From assembly GCA_015296065.1 (NCBI GenBank), contig DVDU01000188.1:1-49439 (forward strand): a DNA stretch of 49,439 nt, written 5' to 3'. This DNA is from Oscillatoriaceae cyanobacterium M33_DOE_052. GTDB taxonomy: Bacteria > Cyanobacteriota > Cyanobacteriia > Cyanobacteriales > Laspinemataceae. Position 1 is the stretch's first letter. Each line of letters opens with the position of its first letter. Shown in pieces: positions 17,655 to 26,148 of this stretch. Under the pieces are notes generated by a model. That model was not told where the DNA came from. It saw nothing but the letters and a program-made list of their open reading frames with translations, and ran no database searches. The position numbers were made by a program, and so were the translations under genes.

Positions 17655-20412
17655 GGGAAAAAATGTGGCACAAGTAATACCAGATTGGGTGCGATTGCAA
17701 AAAGCCTTGTCCTTAGAGGCTAAACGGGGATATGAAGATATGATGGGTAAGCAATATCGCTTTAGTGAGTTTCTTCAGCTTACTTTTAGGGAACCACCAA
17801 AGATGTTGAAAGCGGGAGCGGCTCAAGAGTGGCAAGACTTAGCTAGTAAGTTTGAGAGCTATCCTAAATTGCCTGTAAAAGAGCGAAAAATATTGCTGGA
17901 TAAGGCGCTAGGGTTTTTCCGGCGGATGGAACAACTCAGTCCAGAAACTGAGGTGGAAAATCCGGTTTTAGATAATTCTGGGGTTGATGAAGTGCAGCAG
18001 CCATCTAGCAAAGTCTCCCAGCCGCTGAAGGGAGGTATAAATAAACAGCAGGAAAGCAGAATTCTGAAAATTATTAATTCCAGTTCTTCTCAAAGTGGAG
18101 AAAAAACTTTGATTGTGGAACATAATAAAGGGATTGGTAAATCAGATGGAAAATCAGAAACAAGTGGGAAAAAGTCAATTTTGCCGATCGGAGAGTCCAT
18201 TCATGTCCTGAATGCCAAGAATGAACTACCGGTTAGCCCCCTGAAAGAAAAAAAATATACACCTAATACACCGACCACAACCAGCCAGATATATCCAGAT
18301 GATGCTTTAACTCAAGTCAGTGGCATCGGCGCCAAAAGCGGCGAACAATTAGCTAAGTTAGGGTTATACACAGTGAGGGATTTACTGTTTTACTACCCTC
18401 GCGATTATATCGACTACAAGCGCCAAGTGAAAATCCGGGATTTAGAAGCCGGTGAGACAGTGACCATCGTGGGAACGGTAAAACGATGTAATTGTTTTAC
18501 CAGCCCAAAAAATAAAAAGTTAACTATATTAGAATTGGTGCTAAAAGACACCACAGGTCAAATCAGGCTGAGCCGTTTTTATGCGGGGCGCTTTAATAGC
18601 ACTCGGAGCTGGCAGGAAATCCAAAGACGCCAATATCCTGTGGGCTCTTTGGTGGCAGCGTCGGGGTTGGTGAAAAGCAATAAATACGGCACAACTTTGG
18701 ACAATCCACAGTTAGAAGTAATCGATTTCCAAGGACTTGGGATGGAATCGACAGTTGCGGGAAAGGTCGTGCCGGTTTATTCTCTCACTGAGGGAGTGAG
18801 TGCAGATCTGGTCAGAAAAGCGGCAATGGCAGTGCAGAGCGCGGCTTTGGAACTGCAAGACCCCTTACCGGTGGGACTGCGCAATAAGTATGGGTTGATG
18901 GATTTACCGGGAGCGATCGCCAATATCCATTTTCCCGAAGACCCCAAAACCCTAGAAGCCGCACGCCATCGCCTAGTCTTTGATGAGTTTTTCTATCTCC
19001 AGCTCGGACTGCTCCACCGACGTTTCTTGGCGAAACAATGCCAAACTGGCGCCCCAAAAGCGCAAAGTGACCCCACCAAAGGCAAGCTGATTAAAAAGTT
19101 TTATGATGTGCTGCCTTTCCGCCTGACGCAAGCGCAGCAAAGGGTGATTGGAGAAATCCTGGATGATTTACAAAAACCCGAAGCCATGAATCGCTTAGTC
19201 CAAGGGGATGTGGGTTCGGGGAAAACTGTGGTGGCGGTGGTGGCAATGCTAGCAGCAATTCAAGCTGGCTATCAAGCAGCGTTGATGGCACCCACCGAAG
19301 TTTTAGCCGAACAGCACTATAAAAAATTAGTTGGTTGGCTCAATCTTTTACACCTACCCGTAGAATTGCTCACCGGTTCCACGAAAGCAGCAAAGCGACG
19401 GCAAATTTACGCCAAATTGTTGACGGGTGAATTACCTGTTTTAGTGGGCACTCATGCGTTGATTCAAGATGGGGTGAATTTTCAACGCTTGGGTTTAATC
19501 GTGATTGATGAGCAACACCGGTTTGGGGTGCAGCAGCGGGCGCGTTTGCAGGAGAAAGGTGTCCTAGGCGCGCCCCATGTTTTAACGATGACTGCCACTC
19601 CCATCCCGCGCACATTGGCTCTGACTTTGCATGGTGATTTAGATGTGAGTCAAATTGATGAACTACCACCAGGACGGCAGGCGATCGAGACTACGGTAGT
19701 GTCAGGAAAAGACCGCGAACATGCCCTCGATTTGATTAGCCGGGAGGTAGCCCAGGGGCGACAGGCTTATGTGGTGCTACCATTGATTGAGGAGTCGGAA
19801 AAGCTGGATTTAAAATCGGCATTGGAAGAATATCAACGGCTCTCTCAGGTGGTTTTTCCCCAATATAAGGTGGGGCTACTGCATGGGCGCTTAGCTTCCG
19901 CAGAAAAAGAGGCGGCGATCGTCAATTTCCGGGAAGGACGCACCCAAATTTTAGTCTCTACTACTGTAGTAGAAGTAGGGGTGGATGTGCCTAACGCCAC
20001 GGTGATGCTGATTGAAAATGCCGAGCGGTTCGGACTCTCCCAACTGCACCAGTTACGGGGGCGCGTGGGGCGGGGGGCAGCCCGCTCTTACTGCTTGTTG
20101 ATGACTCATCCCAATGCTACCGGCGACTCCAAAGAGCGGTTACAAGTGATGGCTCAGTCTCAGGATGGGTTTTTTATTGCTGAAATGGATATGCGCCTGC
20201 GCGGACCGGGGGAAGTTCTGGGCACTCGCCAGTCCGGTTTACCCGATTTTGCTTTGGCGAACTTGGCCGAAGACCGAGATATTTTAATCCTGGCACGAGA
20301 TGCGGCAGAAAAAGTCATTGCTAAAGACCCCACTTTGGGAGTCTGGCCCATGTTGAAGGTGGAGTTAGACGAACGTTACCAGCGTCTGATGGGAGGAGCA
20401 ATTATGACCTAA
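17647..20412 (+). CDS. recG: ATP-dependent DNA helicase RecG with long N-terminal extension
   Basis: A 921-residue superfamily 2 helicase that regresses stalled forks and processes branched DNA. The wedge domain begins near residue 218 (TQVSGIGAKSGEQLAKLG, then FYYPRDYIDY and an OB fold). Walker A is GDVGSGKTVVA (about 521), the DEQH box is VIDEQHRFGVQQR (about 619), motif III is TMTATPIPRT, and motif VI is QLRGRVGRGAARSYC. About 218 residues precede the wedge and are absent from E. coli RecG. The first 100 of these are helical and the rest looks unstructured (Ser/Lys/Gln-rich). The ATG at 17647 overlaps the stop of the upstream gene; a TTG lies one codon earlier. Confidence 0.95.
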   Translation: MNRGKNVAQVIPDWVRLQKALSLEAKRGYEDMMGKQYRFSEFLQLTFREPPKMLKAGAAQEWQDLASKFESYPKLPVKERKILLDKALGFFRRMEQLSPETEVENPVLDNSGVDEVQQPSSKVSQPLKGGINKQQESRILKIINSSSSQSGEKTLIVEHNKGIGKSDGKSETSGKKSILPIGESIHVLNAKNELPVSPLKEKKYTPNTPTTTSQIYPDDALTQVSGIGAKSGEQLAKLGLYTVRDLLFYYPRDYIDYKRQVKIRDLEAGETVTIVGTVKRCNCFTSPKNKKLTILELVLKDTTGQIRLSRFYAGRFNSTRSWQEIQRRQYPVGSLVAASGLVKSNKYGTTLDNPQLEVIDFQGLGMESTVAGKVVPVYSLTEGVSADLVRKAAMAVQSAALELQDPLPVGLRNKYGLMDLPGAIANIHFPEDPKTLEAARHRLVFDEFFYLQLGLLHRRFLAKQCQTGAPKAQSDPTKGKLIKKFYDVLPFRLTQAQQRVIGEILDDLQKPEAMNRLVQGDVGSGKTVVAVVAMLAAIQAGYQAALMAPTEVLAEQHYKKLVGWLNLLHLPVELLTGSTKAAKRRQIYAKLLTGELPVLVGTHALIQDGVNFQRLGLIVIDEQHRFGVQQRARLQEKGVLGAPHVLTMTATPIPRTLALTLHGDLDVSQIDELPPGRQAIETTVVSGKDREHALDLISREVAQGRQAYVVLPLIEESEKLDLKSALEEYQRLSQVVFPQYKVGLLHGRLASAEKEAAIVNFREGRTQILVSTTVVEVGVDVPNATVMLIENAERFGLSQLHQLRGRVGRGAARSYCLLMTHPNATGDSKERLQVMAQSQDGFFIAEMDMRLRGPGEVLGTRQSGLPDFALANLAEDRDILILARDAAEKVIAKDPTLGVWPMLKVELDERYQRLMGGAIMT

Positions 20413-20475
20413 AGGGGGGATGAAAGAACTTTCGACACAAAAGGGTGCGGAATTTTCCGACACAGAGGAGGAATT

Positions 20476-20952
20476 ATGCCAAATGCTGCCCTGAAATCAA
20501 TCGCAGTTCTGTTACCTCTTGTTTTTTCCCCGGTTTTATCCGTGCTGGCGTTGGAGGCGAATTTTCCCGGTTTGAGCCTGGAGCCCGGTTTTGCCCCGAC
20601 GCCTGCAGTGGTATCCGGTCGCACGGGAGGGTCCACCTCTCTACCGGCGATCGTCGGTGCTACCGATAGTCAGAAAAAAACCTGCCTCGGTTTTGGCTCT
20701 CCCAACCCGGATCACATTTTGGTGTTAGAAAAGGATTTTCCTCGCCTAAAAATCCAAGTTTCTAGCGGCGCCGATACCACATTGGCAATTATTGGCCCCA
20801 ACTCTAACACCGTCCGCTGTGGCGATGATACCGGCTCCAGCCTAGATGCCAGTGTCGAAGATGTGAGCTGGAAAGCCGGGACCTATAAAATTTGGATCGG
20901 GGTGATGCAAGCCGGACTCCAGCGCAATTACACTCTTTCGGTGAGCGAATAG
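20476..20952 (+). CDS. Small secreted protein, unknown function
   Basis: A 158-residue protein with a clear signal peptide (AVLPLV-like core SIAVLLPLVFSPVLSVLA, about 8-25). The mature part is predicted to be beta-rich, with GADTTLAIIGPNSNTVRCGDD (about 97-117), two likely paired cysteines (KTCLG and VRCGD) and a final AGTYKIWIGV..NYTLSVSE. That pattern resembles the jelly-roll PPC-type (pre-peptidase C-terminal) beta-sandwich, where a Gly-Thr-Tyr strand ends the fold. This is resemblance only. The ATG has a very strong AGAGGAGG site. It lies 63 bp after recG and may be read from the same transcript. Confidence 0.8.
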   Translation: MPNAALKSIAVLLPLVFSPVLSVLALEANFPGLSLEPGFAPTPAVVSGRTGGSTSLPAIVGATDSQKKTCLGFGSPNPDHILVLEKDFPRLKIQVSSGADTTLAIIGPNSNTVRCGDDTGSSLDASVEDVSWKAGTYKIWIGVMQAGLQRNYTLSVSE

Positions 20953-20986
20953 ATTCGTAGCACCCTCATTCCCGCCCTCTATCTTA

Positions 20987-21087
20987 GGTTTGTAGTTGGG
21001 CTTTAGCCCTCTATCTTAGGTTCGTAGTAGGGCTTTAGCCCTCTTTGAAAGGTTCGTTTTTTTTGGGCTGAAGCCCTACTACGAACC
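20987..21087. repeat. Palindromic repeat cluster A (GGTTYGTAG family)
   Basis: Two direct copies (20987-21009, 21019-21041) and one inverted copy (21065-21087) of a 23-bp unit reading GGTTYGTAG then TWGGGCTTYAGCCC. The inverted copies can form a long stem. The last copy supplies the final two codons and the TAG stop of cobB. Confidence 0.9.
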
Positions 21088-22629
21088 TTTCCGGAGGTTT
21101 CTCAAACAAAATTGTAAAAACCGGGCGGGAATTTCGGGACGCGAGCCCCAGTGCAGGTGAATGTATCCGGCGTGAAGGTTCCCTGGTTGGTGCCAACCTT
21201 CGGCAAAGGGTTCACTCTGTGCAGATAAAGAACAAGCGCTAAACAGGGGGGATGAGCTTTCAGCATCTACTGTGGAGCGGTGGAATTCGTGACCCCAAAC
21301 GGTGGTCCCGGCGGTCAATAGGGGACTATCAACTATTGCAGTGGCGCGACGATAACCGAGAGTTAGGCGTTTGCCCATCACGGCATTGGCGTTAATTACT
21401 CCTACCATTGGCCAAGATAACCCGTCAAAGTCGATTAATGATTGGCATAAGTACATTAAACCGCCGCATTCGGCGATCGTCGGTATTCCAGCGCTGATGG
21501 CGGAGTAAACGGCGGCGCGAGCGGTGGTATTACTGCTGAGTTGGCGGGCGAATACTTCCGGGAAACCGCCGCCAAAATACATCCCGTGGATATTTGGGGG
21601 TAATTCGGGGTCGTTTATGGGACTCCAATAGATGATTTCGGCCCCCAGTTCCTCTAGGGTGTCCAGGTTGTCTTGATAGTAGAAGTTGAAGGCTAAATCT
21701 CTGGCAACGGCGATTCTCAAACCCAGAAACCGGGTTTCTACAGAGATTTCTCGTGACAAACCGAGATTTTCCAAAGAAACCGGGTTTCTCAAACCCAGTA
21801 ATGGATCGAGCTGTTCCCAGTCGAAACTCTCATATCCTATTTGGGCTAATTTGTCAAGTGTTTGGTCTAAATCGGGGATTTCGCCGGTGGGGATTAAGCC
21901 GAGGTGTCGATCGCCTATGGTGATGGTGGCGTCTCGCCGCAAAATACCGAGGATGGGGATGTTGAGGGGTTCTAGGGCGTCTTGGAGGAGTTGCAGGTGC
22001 CGATCGCTCCCGACGCGGTTGAGGACCACTCCGGCGATGGTGATGGTGGGGTCTAAGGAACGATAACCATGAGCGATCGCTGCCACGGACCCGGATAATT
22101 TGCTACAGTCAATGACCAGCAAAACCGGTATTTCTAGAGTTTTCGCCACCCAAGCGGTACTCGCAAAGGGGGGATAGGGAGACGGGGAGACGGGGGGACG
22201 GGGGGACTTCTGGAGTGTGGGAAGTGTGGGAAGTGTGGGGAGTGTGGGAAGCAATCTTCCTCCCTCTCCTCCCCTTCCTCCCCCTCTTCCCTCTCCTCCC
22301 CCTCTTCCCTCTCCTCCCCCTCCTCCCACCCCTCCCCATCTCCCTTCCACGCCATCAAATAAACCCATCACCCCTTCCACCACAGCGTAGTCAGCACTTT
22401 GGGTGTGCAAAGCAAAGCATCTTTTGACGTATTCTGGGGAAGTTAGCACCGGGTCTAAATTGCGACAGGGGCGTTTAGTCACATATTGGTGAAACATGGG
22501 GTCGATGTAGTCGGGTCCCACTTTAAAGGATTGCACGGTGGCTCCCCGACGGCTCAGATAAGCTAATATGGCCAAAGTTACTGTAGTTTTGCCTGCGCTG
22601 CTCCGTTCCGCCGCGATCGTTAAAGCCAT
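21079..22629 (-). CDS. cobB: Cobyrinate a,c-diamide synthase with low-complexity insertion
   Basis: Amidates side chains a and c of cobyrinate using glutamine and ATP, in cobalamin synthesis (CobB/CbiA family). The 516-residue product has an N-terminal synthetase domain with the P-loop [11 protein letters not shown] (about 9-19) and [11 protein letters not shown], and a C-terminal class I-like amidotransferase domain with the nucleophile in [11 protein letters not shown] (about 405) and the partner His in GYIHLHWGS. Between GLFDGVEGR (about 97) and ASTAWVAK, about 57 extra residues of Gly/Arg- and Pro/Ser-rich sequence (22168-22338) interrupt the synthetase domain without breaking the frame. 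The ATG at 22629 touches the bioF start codon on the other strand. The last codons and stop come from a dispersed repeat. Confidence 0.92.
   Translation of the reverse strand: MALTIAAERSSAGKTTVTLAILAYLSRRGATVQSFKVGPDYIDPMFHQYVTKRPCRNLDPVLTSPEYVKRCFALHTQSADYAVVEGVMGLFDGVEGRWGGVGGGGGEGRGGGEGRGGGRGGEGGRLLPTLPTLPTLPTLQKSPRPPVSPSPYPPFASTAWVAKTLEIPVLLVIDCSKLSGSVAAIAHGYRSLDPTITIAGVVLNRVGSDRHLQLLQDALEPLNIPILGILRRDATITIGDRHLGLIPTGEIPDLDQTLDKLAQIGYESFDWEQLDPLLGLRNPVSLENLGLSREISVETRFLGLRIAVARDLAFNFYYQDNLDTLEELGAEIIYWSPINDPELPPNIHGMYFGGGFPEVFARQLSSNTTARAAVYSAISAGIPTIAECGGLMYLCQSLIDFDGLSWPMVGVINANAVMGKRLTLGYRRATAIVDSPLLTAGTTVWGHEFHRSTVDAESSSPLFSACSLSAQSEPFAEGWHQPGNLHAGYIHLHWGSRPEIPARFLQFCLRNLRKGS
22168..22338 (-). 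repeat. In-frame low-complexity insertion in cobB
   Basis: 171 bp (57 codons) made of three repeat types: CCCCGTCT-like octamers, GTGGGAAGT-like units, and a CTCCCCCTCTTCC-like pyrimidine run on the plus strand. No stop falls in the cobB frame. Conserved family sequence resumes on both sides. Confidence 0.85.
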
Positions 22630-23808
22630 ATGCAACCCAAAATAGAAACAAACCCATACGCTTGGGTAGAGCGATCGTTAGAAACAATTCGCCGCGCCGG
22701 TTGGTATCGAGAACCAGAGATAATCGAAGGGTCTCCCGGAGCGGTTGTGCTAAAAGATGGGCGAAAAATGCTCAATTTTGCCAGCAACGACTATCTGGGA
22801 TTAGCGGGGGACCCGCGCCTCATCGAAGCCGCCACCAAAGCCATCAACACTTTTGGTACTGGCGCCACCGGTTCTCGCCTCCTCTCCGGACACCGCATTT
22901 TACATCAAGAACTAGAAACCGCCATTGCTCAATTAAAGCAAACAGAAGCCGCCCTAGTGTTCAGTTCCGGCTACTTAGCCAATATTGGCACTATTTCCGC
23001 GATCGTTGGCCAGCGGGACCTCATATTAGCGGACCAATACAATCACTCCAGTCTCAAAAACGGCGCGATTCTTAGCTTAGCTCATATAAATGAATACTTG
23101 CATAACAATATTGCAGATGTGAAAAAGCAGCTCCAAGAACACCGCCACCAATATCGCCGCTGTCTGATTGTCACCGATAGCGTCTTTAGCATGGATGGAG
23201 ATATTTGTCAACTCCCAGAATTACTAGAACTAGCAGACAAATATAATTGCATGGTTTTAGTGGATGAAGCCCACGCCACCGGGGTTTTTGGGGCTACGGG
23301 AGCTGGTTGTGTGGAGCATTACGGCTGTACTGGCAAACCCTTAATTCAAATCGGCACTTTGAGCAAGGCTTTAGGCAGTTTGGGTGGGTATGTCGCCGGG
23401 AGTAAAGCCATAATTGACTTTTTGCGCAATCGCGCCCCAAGCTGGATTTACACTACCGGACTCTCTCCAGGGGATGCAGCGGCGGCTTTGGCGGCAGTAC
23501 AGATTATCCAAACGGAACCCGAAAGGCGCGCCCAGTTGTGGAAAAATGTTACTCATATGAAAAACAATTTAAAAGAAAACCTGCCTTCAGAGTTCCAACT
23601 ATTACCCAGTGCTTCCCCTATCATATGTGTGCAAGTGCCTTCGATTGATATACTCCTAAGAGTGAAAGCGCAACTCCTCGCCGCCGGAATCTTTGTGGCC
23701 GCCGTGCGTCCCCCCACGGTCCCCACTTCCCGCCTGCGCCTGACCGTGATGGCAACTCATACAAAAGCTGACTGTGAGAAACTTGCCAGTAGGTTCATAG
23801 GTTTGTAG
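22630..23808 (+). CDS. bioF: 8-amino-7-oxononanoate synthase (KAPA synthase) family enzyme
   Basis: A 392-residue PLP enzyme that condenses pimeloyl-ACP/CoA with alanine in biotin synthesis. It shows [15 protein letters not shown] (about 50-64), the [13 protein letters not shown] loop (about 75-88), [22 protein letters not shown] with the PLP-contacting Asp and His, and the Schiff-base lysine in [12 protein letters not shown] (Lys246). Upstream of 22630 an in-frame TAA lies three codons away with no other start, and the next downstream Met is too late, so this ATG is the only sensible start. It abuts the divergent cobB start. The TAG stop lies inside repeat cluster B. The related alpha-oxoamine synthases (glycine C-acetyltransferase) are the alternative, less likely from the [10 protein letters not shown]-terminus. 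Confidence 0.92.
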   Translation: MQPKIETNPYAWVERSLETIRRAGWYREPEIIEGSPGAVVLKDGRKMLNFASNDYLGLAGDPRLIEAATKAINTFGTGATGSRLLSGHRILHQELETAIAQLKQTEAALVFSSGYLANIGTISAIVGQRDLILADQYNHSSLKNGAILSLAHINEYLHNNIADVKKQLQEHRHQYRRCLIVTDSVFSMDGDICQLPELLELADKYNCMVLVDEAHATGVFGATGAGCVEHYGCTGKPLIQIGTLSKALGSLGGYVAGSKAIIDFLRNRAPSWIYTTGLSPGDAAAALAAVQIIQTEPERRAQLWKNVTHMKNNLKENLPSEFQLLPSASPIICVQVPSIDILLRVKAQLLAAGIFVAAVRPPTVPTSRLRLTVMATHTKADCEKLASRFIGL

Positions 23809-23957
23809 TTGGGCTTTAGCCCTCAATCTCAGGTTTGTAGTTGGGCTTTAGCCCTCTTTGAGAGGTTCTAATTTTTTGGGCTGAAGCCCTACTACGAACC
23901 AAAGGAGGGCTGAAGCCCTACTACGAACCAAAGGAGGGCTGAAGCCCTACTACGAAC
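23800..23957. repeat. Palindromic repeat cluster B (GGTTYGTAG family)
   Basis: Two direct copies (23800-23822, 23832-23854) and three inverted copies (23878-23900, 23907-23929, 23936-23957, the last truncated by one base). The inverted copies are spaced by AAAGGA. The first copy supplies the last two codons and stop of bioF. Confidence 0.9.
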
Positions 23958-23987
23958 ACAAGCGCTAATCTAGAAATAATCGAAGTT

Positions 23988-25256
23988 TTGCCACAAACCG
24001 TGTTGCTCGAAAAAAAACTATTTCCAAATATCGCCTTTTGCCTGCTTCTATGTCTGAGCGGCTGTGCTAACACCAATTTAGGTGAAACGCTGCAGCGTTC
24101 TGTAGCGCCAGACCCCAAGCTCGGACCAGGGGACGGGGGAACCAGGAGACCACCGGACCAGGGGACAAGTCTCCCCGTCTCCCCGTCTCCCCGTCTCCCC
24201 GTCTCAGAAGGAGCCTTACCTCGGTTGCCAGAAGATTTCCCGGCAACAATTCCCGTGTATGGTAATGCCAAATTGCTGGCGGTGGAGTCAGTGACACAGG
24301 GAAAAACTCAAACGCGGTGGCAAACTACGGACCCGTTGGAAAAAGTGCGGGATTTTTATCAGACTAAGCTCAAGGAGAATGGTTGGGAGATTTTACCCCC
24401 AGCCACAGGTGTCAGCCAACCGGAATTAAAAGCCAAGTTGGGGGAATTGGGGGTAATAGTGTCATTTGGCAGCCCAGACGCATTCGCGATCGAATACCAA
24501 GGCACTCAGAGCCTCCCCACATCACCGCCGGGGGACGGGGGGACGGGGAGCAGTCCCTCCGCCACGCCGCCACCCCAGCCAGAAACCGCATTGGAGAAAG
24601 TCTCACCCCAACTGCATCAATACATTAAAGATTTAGCCAAATTGGGAGTTTTTACCTTAGACGAGACTGGTGTCAAGGGTAAAGATGGGGTGGTCAAACC
24701 GCTTTCTGAGAATATCACCCGCAGGGAATATGCCCGATGGCTCTTGGAAACCAATAATCTGCTCTATGCCAAGGAACCGGGTAATCAAATTCGGGTCGCT
24801 AGTACAGGACAACAACCAGCTTTTCAAGATGTACCCGCAAAAGACCCAGATTTTGCCATCATTCAAGGTTTGGCAGAAGCCGGAATTATCAGTAGTAACC
24901 TCACAGGAGAAAACACTACAGTTTCCTTCCGCCCCGATGAACCACTGACGCGGGAGGATATGCTGTTGTGGAAAGTGCCTCTGGACTTGCGCAAACCAGC
25001 CCCGCCAGCAACATTGCAGGCAGTTCAGGAAACTTGGGGTTTCCAAGATGTGGCGAAAGTTGACCCAAAATCTCTGCGATCGTTGTTAGCGGATTTCCAA
25101 AGTGGCGATTTGTCGAATATTCGGCGCAGTTTCGGCTATACCACTCTGTTTCAACCGAAAAAACCCGTCAGTCGGGCAGAAGCGGCGGCGTCTTTGTGGT
25201 ACTTCGGCGTGATTAATCAAGGAATATCGGCTGCAGCAGCTCTGGAAGGTTTGTAG
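23988..25256 (+). CDS. SLH-domain lipoprotein with repeat-derived linkers
   Basis: A 422-residue envelope protein. Its N-terminus has a hydrophobic stretch and lipobox (LLLCLSGC, lipidated Cys26). Around residues 43-72 lies a Pro/Gly/Ser-rich segment encoded by CCCCGTCT octamer repeats, and around 177-190 a second such linker. Between them is a compact domain (about 73-175, PATIPVYGNAKLLAVESV..). The C-terminal half has three SLH-like modules (about 205-255, 270-325, 345-415), suggesting attachment to peptidoglycan-linked polysaccharide. No ATG exists at the 5' end: TTG at 23988 or GTG at 24000 must serve, and the frame runs open back into repeat cluster B. The stop lies in repeat cluster C. 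Exact function unknown. Confidence 0.82.
   Translation: MPQTVLLEKKLFPNIAFCLLLCLSGCANTNLGETLQRSVAPDPKLGPGDGGTRRPPDQGTSLPVSPSPRLPVSEGALPRLPEDFPATIPVYGNAKLLAVESVTQGKTQTRWQTTDPLEKVRDFYQTKLKENGWEILPPATGVSQPELKAKLGELGVIVSFGSPDAFAIEYQGTQSLPTSPPGDGGTGSSPSATPPPQPETALEKVSPQLHQYIKDLAKLGVFTLDETGVKGKDGVVKPLSENITRREYARWLLETNNLLYAKEPGNQIRVASTGQQPAFQDVPAKDPDFAIIQGLAEAGIISSNLTGENTTVSFRPDEPLTREDMLLWKVPLDLRKPAPPATLQAVQETWGFQDVAKVDPKSLRSLLADFQSGDLSNIRRSFGYTTLFQPKKPVSRAEAAASLWYFGVINQGISAAAALEGL
24115..24207 (+). repeat. CCCCGTCT octamer repeat inside the SLH lipoprotein gene
   Basis: GGACCAGGGGAC-type units are followed by four tandem CCCCGTCT octamers. They are read in frame as the Pro-Val-Ser-Pro-Ser-Pro linker. 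The same unit appears in cobB and in several spacers. Confidence 0.85.
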
Positions 25257-25371
25257 TTGGGCTTCAGCCCAAAGGAGGTTTGTAGTTGGGCTTCAGCCCA
25301 AAGGAGGTTTGTAGTTGGGCTAAAGCCCTACTACGAACCGAGTTAAGAGGGCTAAAGCCCTACTACGAACC
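25248..25371. repeat. Palindromic repeat cluster C (GGTTYGTAG family)
   Basis: Two direct half-units (25248-25270, 25277-25299), one complete 35-bp near-perfect palindrome (25306-25340, core GGGCTAAAGCCC) and one inverted half-unit (25349-25371). The complete copy shows that the family is a hairpin element with arms GGTTYGTAGT and ACTACGAACC. The first copy supplies the stop of the SLH lipoprotein gene. Confidence 0.9.
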
Positions 25372-25387
25372 GAGTTAAGAGAGCTTT

Positions 25388-26014
25388 ATGGTGGCAAAGG
25401 AGATGGGAAGACTAAGAAGCCGCAGAGTACGAAGACGAGGATGGGCTCGAAAATCCGGTTTTTGGGTGGGGCTACTGATGGCATTGGTGGTAATTTTGGG
25501 TTTGATTCCCGTGCGGCTGGCAATTAGTTTCTATTTGGCGCCGGTGCCCCAGGCGATTTTCGTTTTGGATGGGAATGTGCAGAGAGTCAGGTTTGCGGCC
25601 AAGTTGTGGCAGAGTCATCCCCATATGGATATCTGGGTTTCCGGTGTTGGTAGCGATACTCGTTATAGCAAGATGCTCGATCAAGCCGGGATTCCCCAGT
25701 CCCAAATCTTTTATGATGTTTGTGCCACGGATACGGTGACTAATTTTACTTGTCCGGTGGGGAAGTTGCGCCGCCGAGGATTGCATCATGTGTATTTGGT
25801 GACTTCTGACTATCACATGGTCAGGTCCCGCAGCATCGCTACGATCGTGTTTGGTAGTCGGGGAATTGTGGTGACACCCCTCACTGTGCCATCTCGGGGG
25901 ATGCCGCCGGAATCTCGATCGCGGGTGCTGCGCGACTGTTTCCGATCGCTCTTGTGGCTGTTTACGGGATGGACGGGAGCTAGTCTTAACCCGAATTTGC
26001 CAAATTATGACTAA
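25388..26014 (+). CDS. DUF218 (YdcF/ElyC-like) membrane-anchored protein
   Basis: A 208-residue protein with a very basic N-terminus, one transmembrane helix (FWVGLLMALVVILGLIPV, about 25-42) and a DUF218 domain on the far side of the membrane. Family motifs: AIFVLDGNVQRV (about 57), VSGVGSDTRYSKMLDQAGIP (about 82-101), DTVTNF (about 118) and VTSDYHMVRSRSIA (about 138-151). DUF218 proteins such as E. coli ElyC are linked to cell-envelope assembly; the reaction is unknown. The ATG follows AAGAGAG directly after repeat cluster C. Confidence 0.87.
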   Translation: MVAKEMGRLRSRRVRRRGWARKSGFWVGLLMALVVILGLIPVRLAISFYLAPVPQAIFVLDGNVQRVRFAAKLWQSHPHMDIWVSGVGSDTRYSKMLDQAGIPQSQIFYDVCATDTVTNFTCPVGKLRRRGLHHVYLVTSDYHMVRSRSIATIVFGSRGIVVTPLTVPSRGMPPESRSRVLRDCFRSLLWLFTGWTGASLNPNLPNYD

Positions 26015-26019
26015 TGTTA

Positions 26020-26050
26020 TTTGTCCTTTGTCCTTTGTCCTTTGTCATTT
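26020..26050. repeat. Heptamer-type short tandem repeat
   Basis: TTGTCCT repeated four times with slight variation just after the DUF218 gene; same family as 13619-13717. Confidence 0.75.
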
Positions 26051-26148
26051 GAGGGCACGGCGGAGAAGGCGATTTATCGTGTCACCGAGAAATTTATGTA
26101 GCTGTGCTACTACATTCATTTGTATGATTAAACAATTTTAAAATTTAT

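Noticed and set aside
22109-22427. Several overlapping small genes across the cobB repeat insertion
   Set aside because: Frames are open only because the repeats lack stop codons; cobB explains the strand.
23800-23957. CRISPR array
   Set aside because: Units are palindromic, differ in orientation and are separated by 6-23 bp of similar sequence rather than unique spacers; no cas genes are near.
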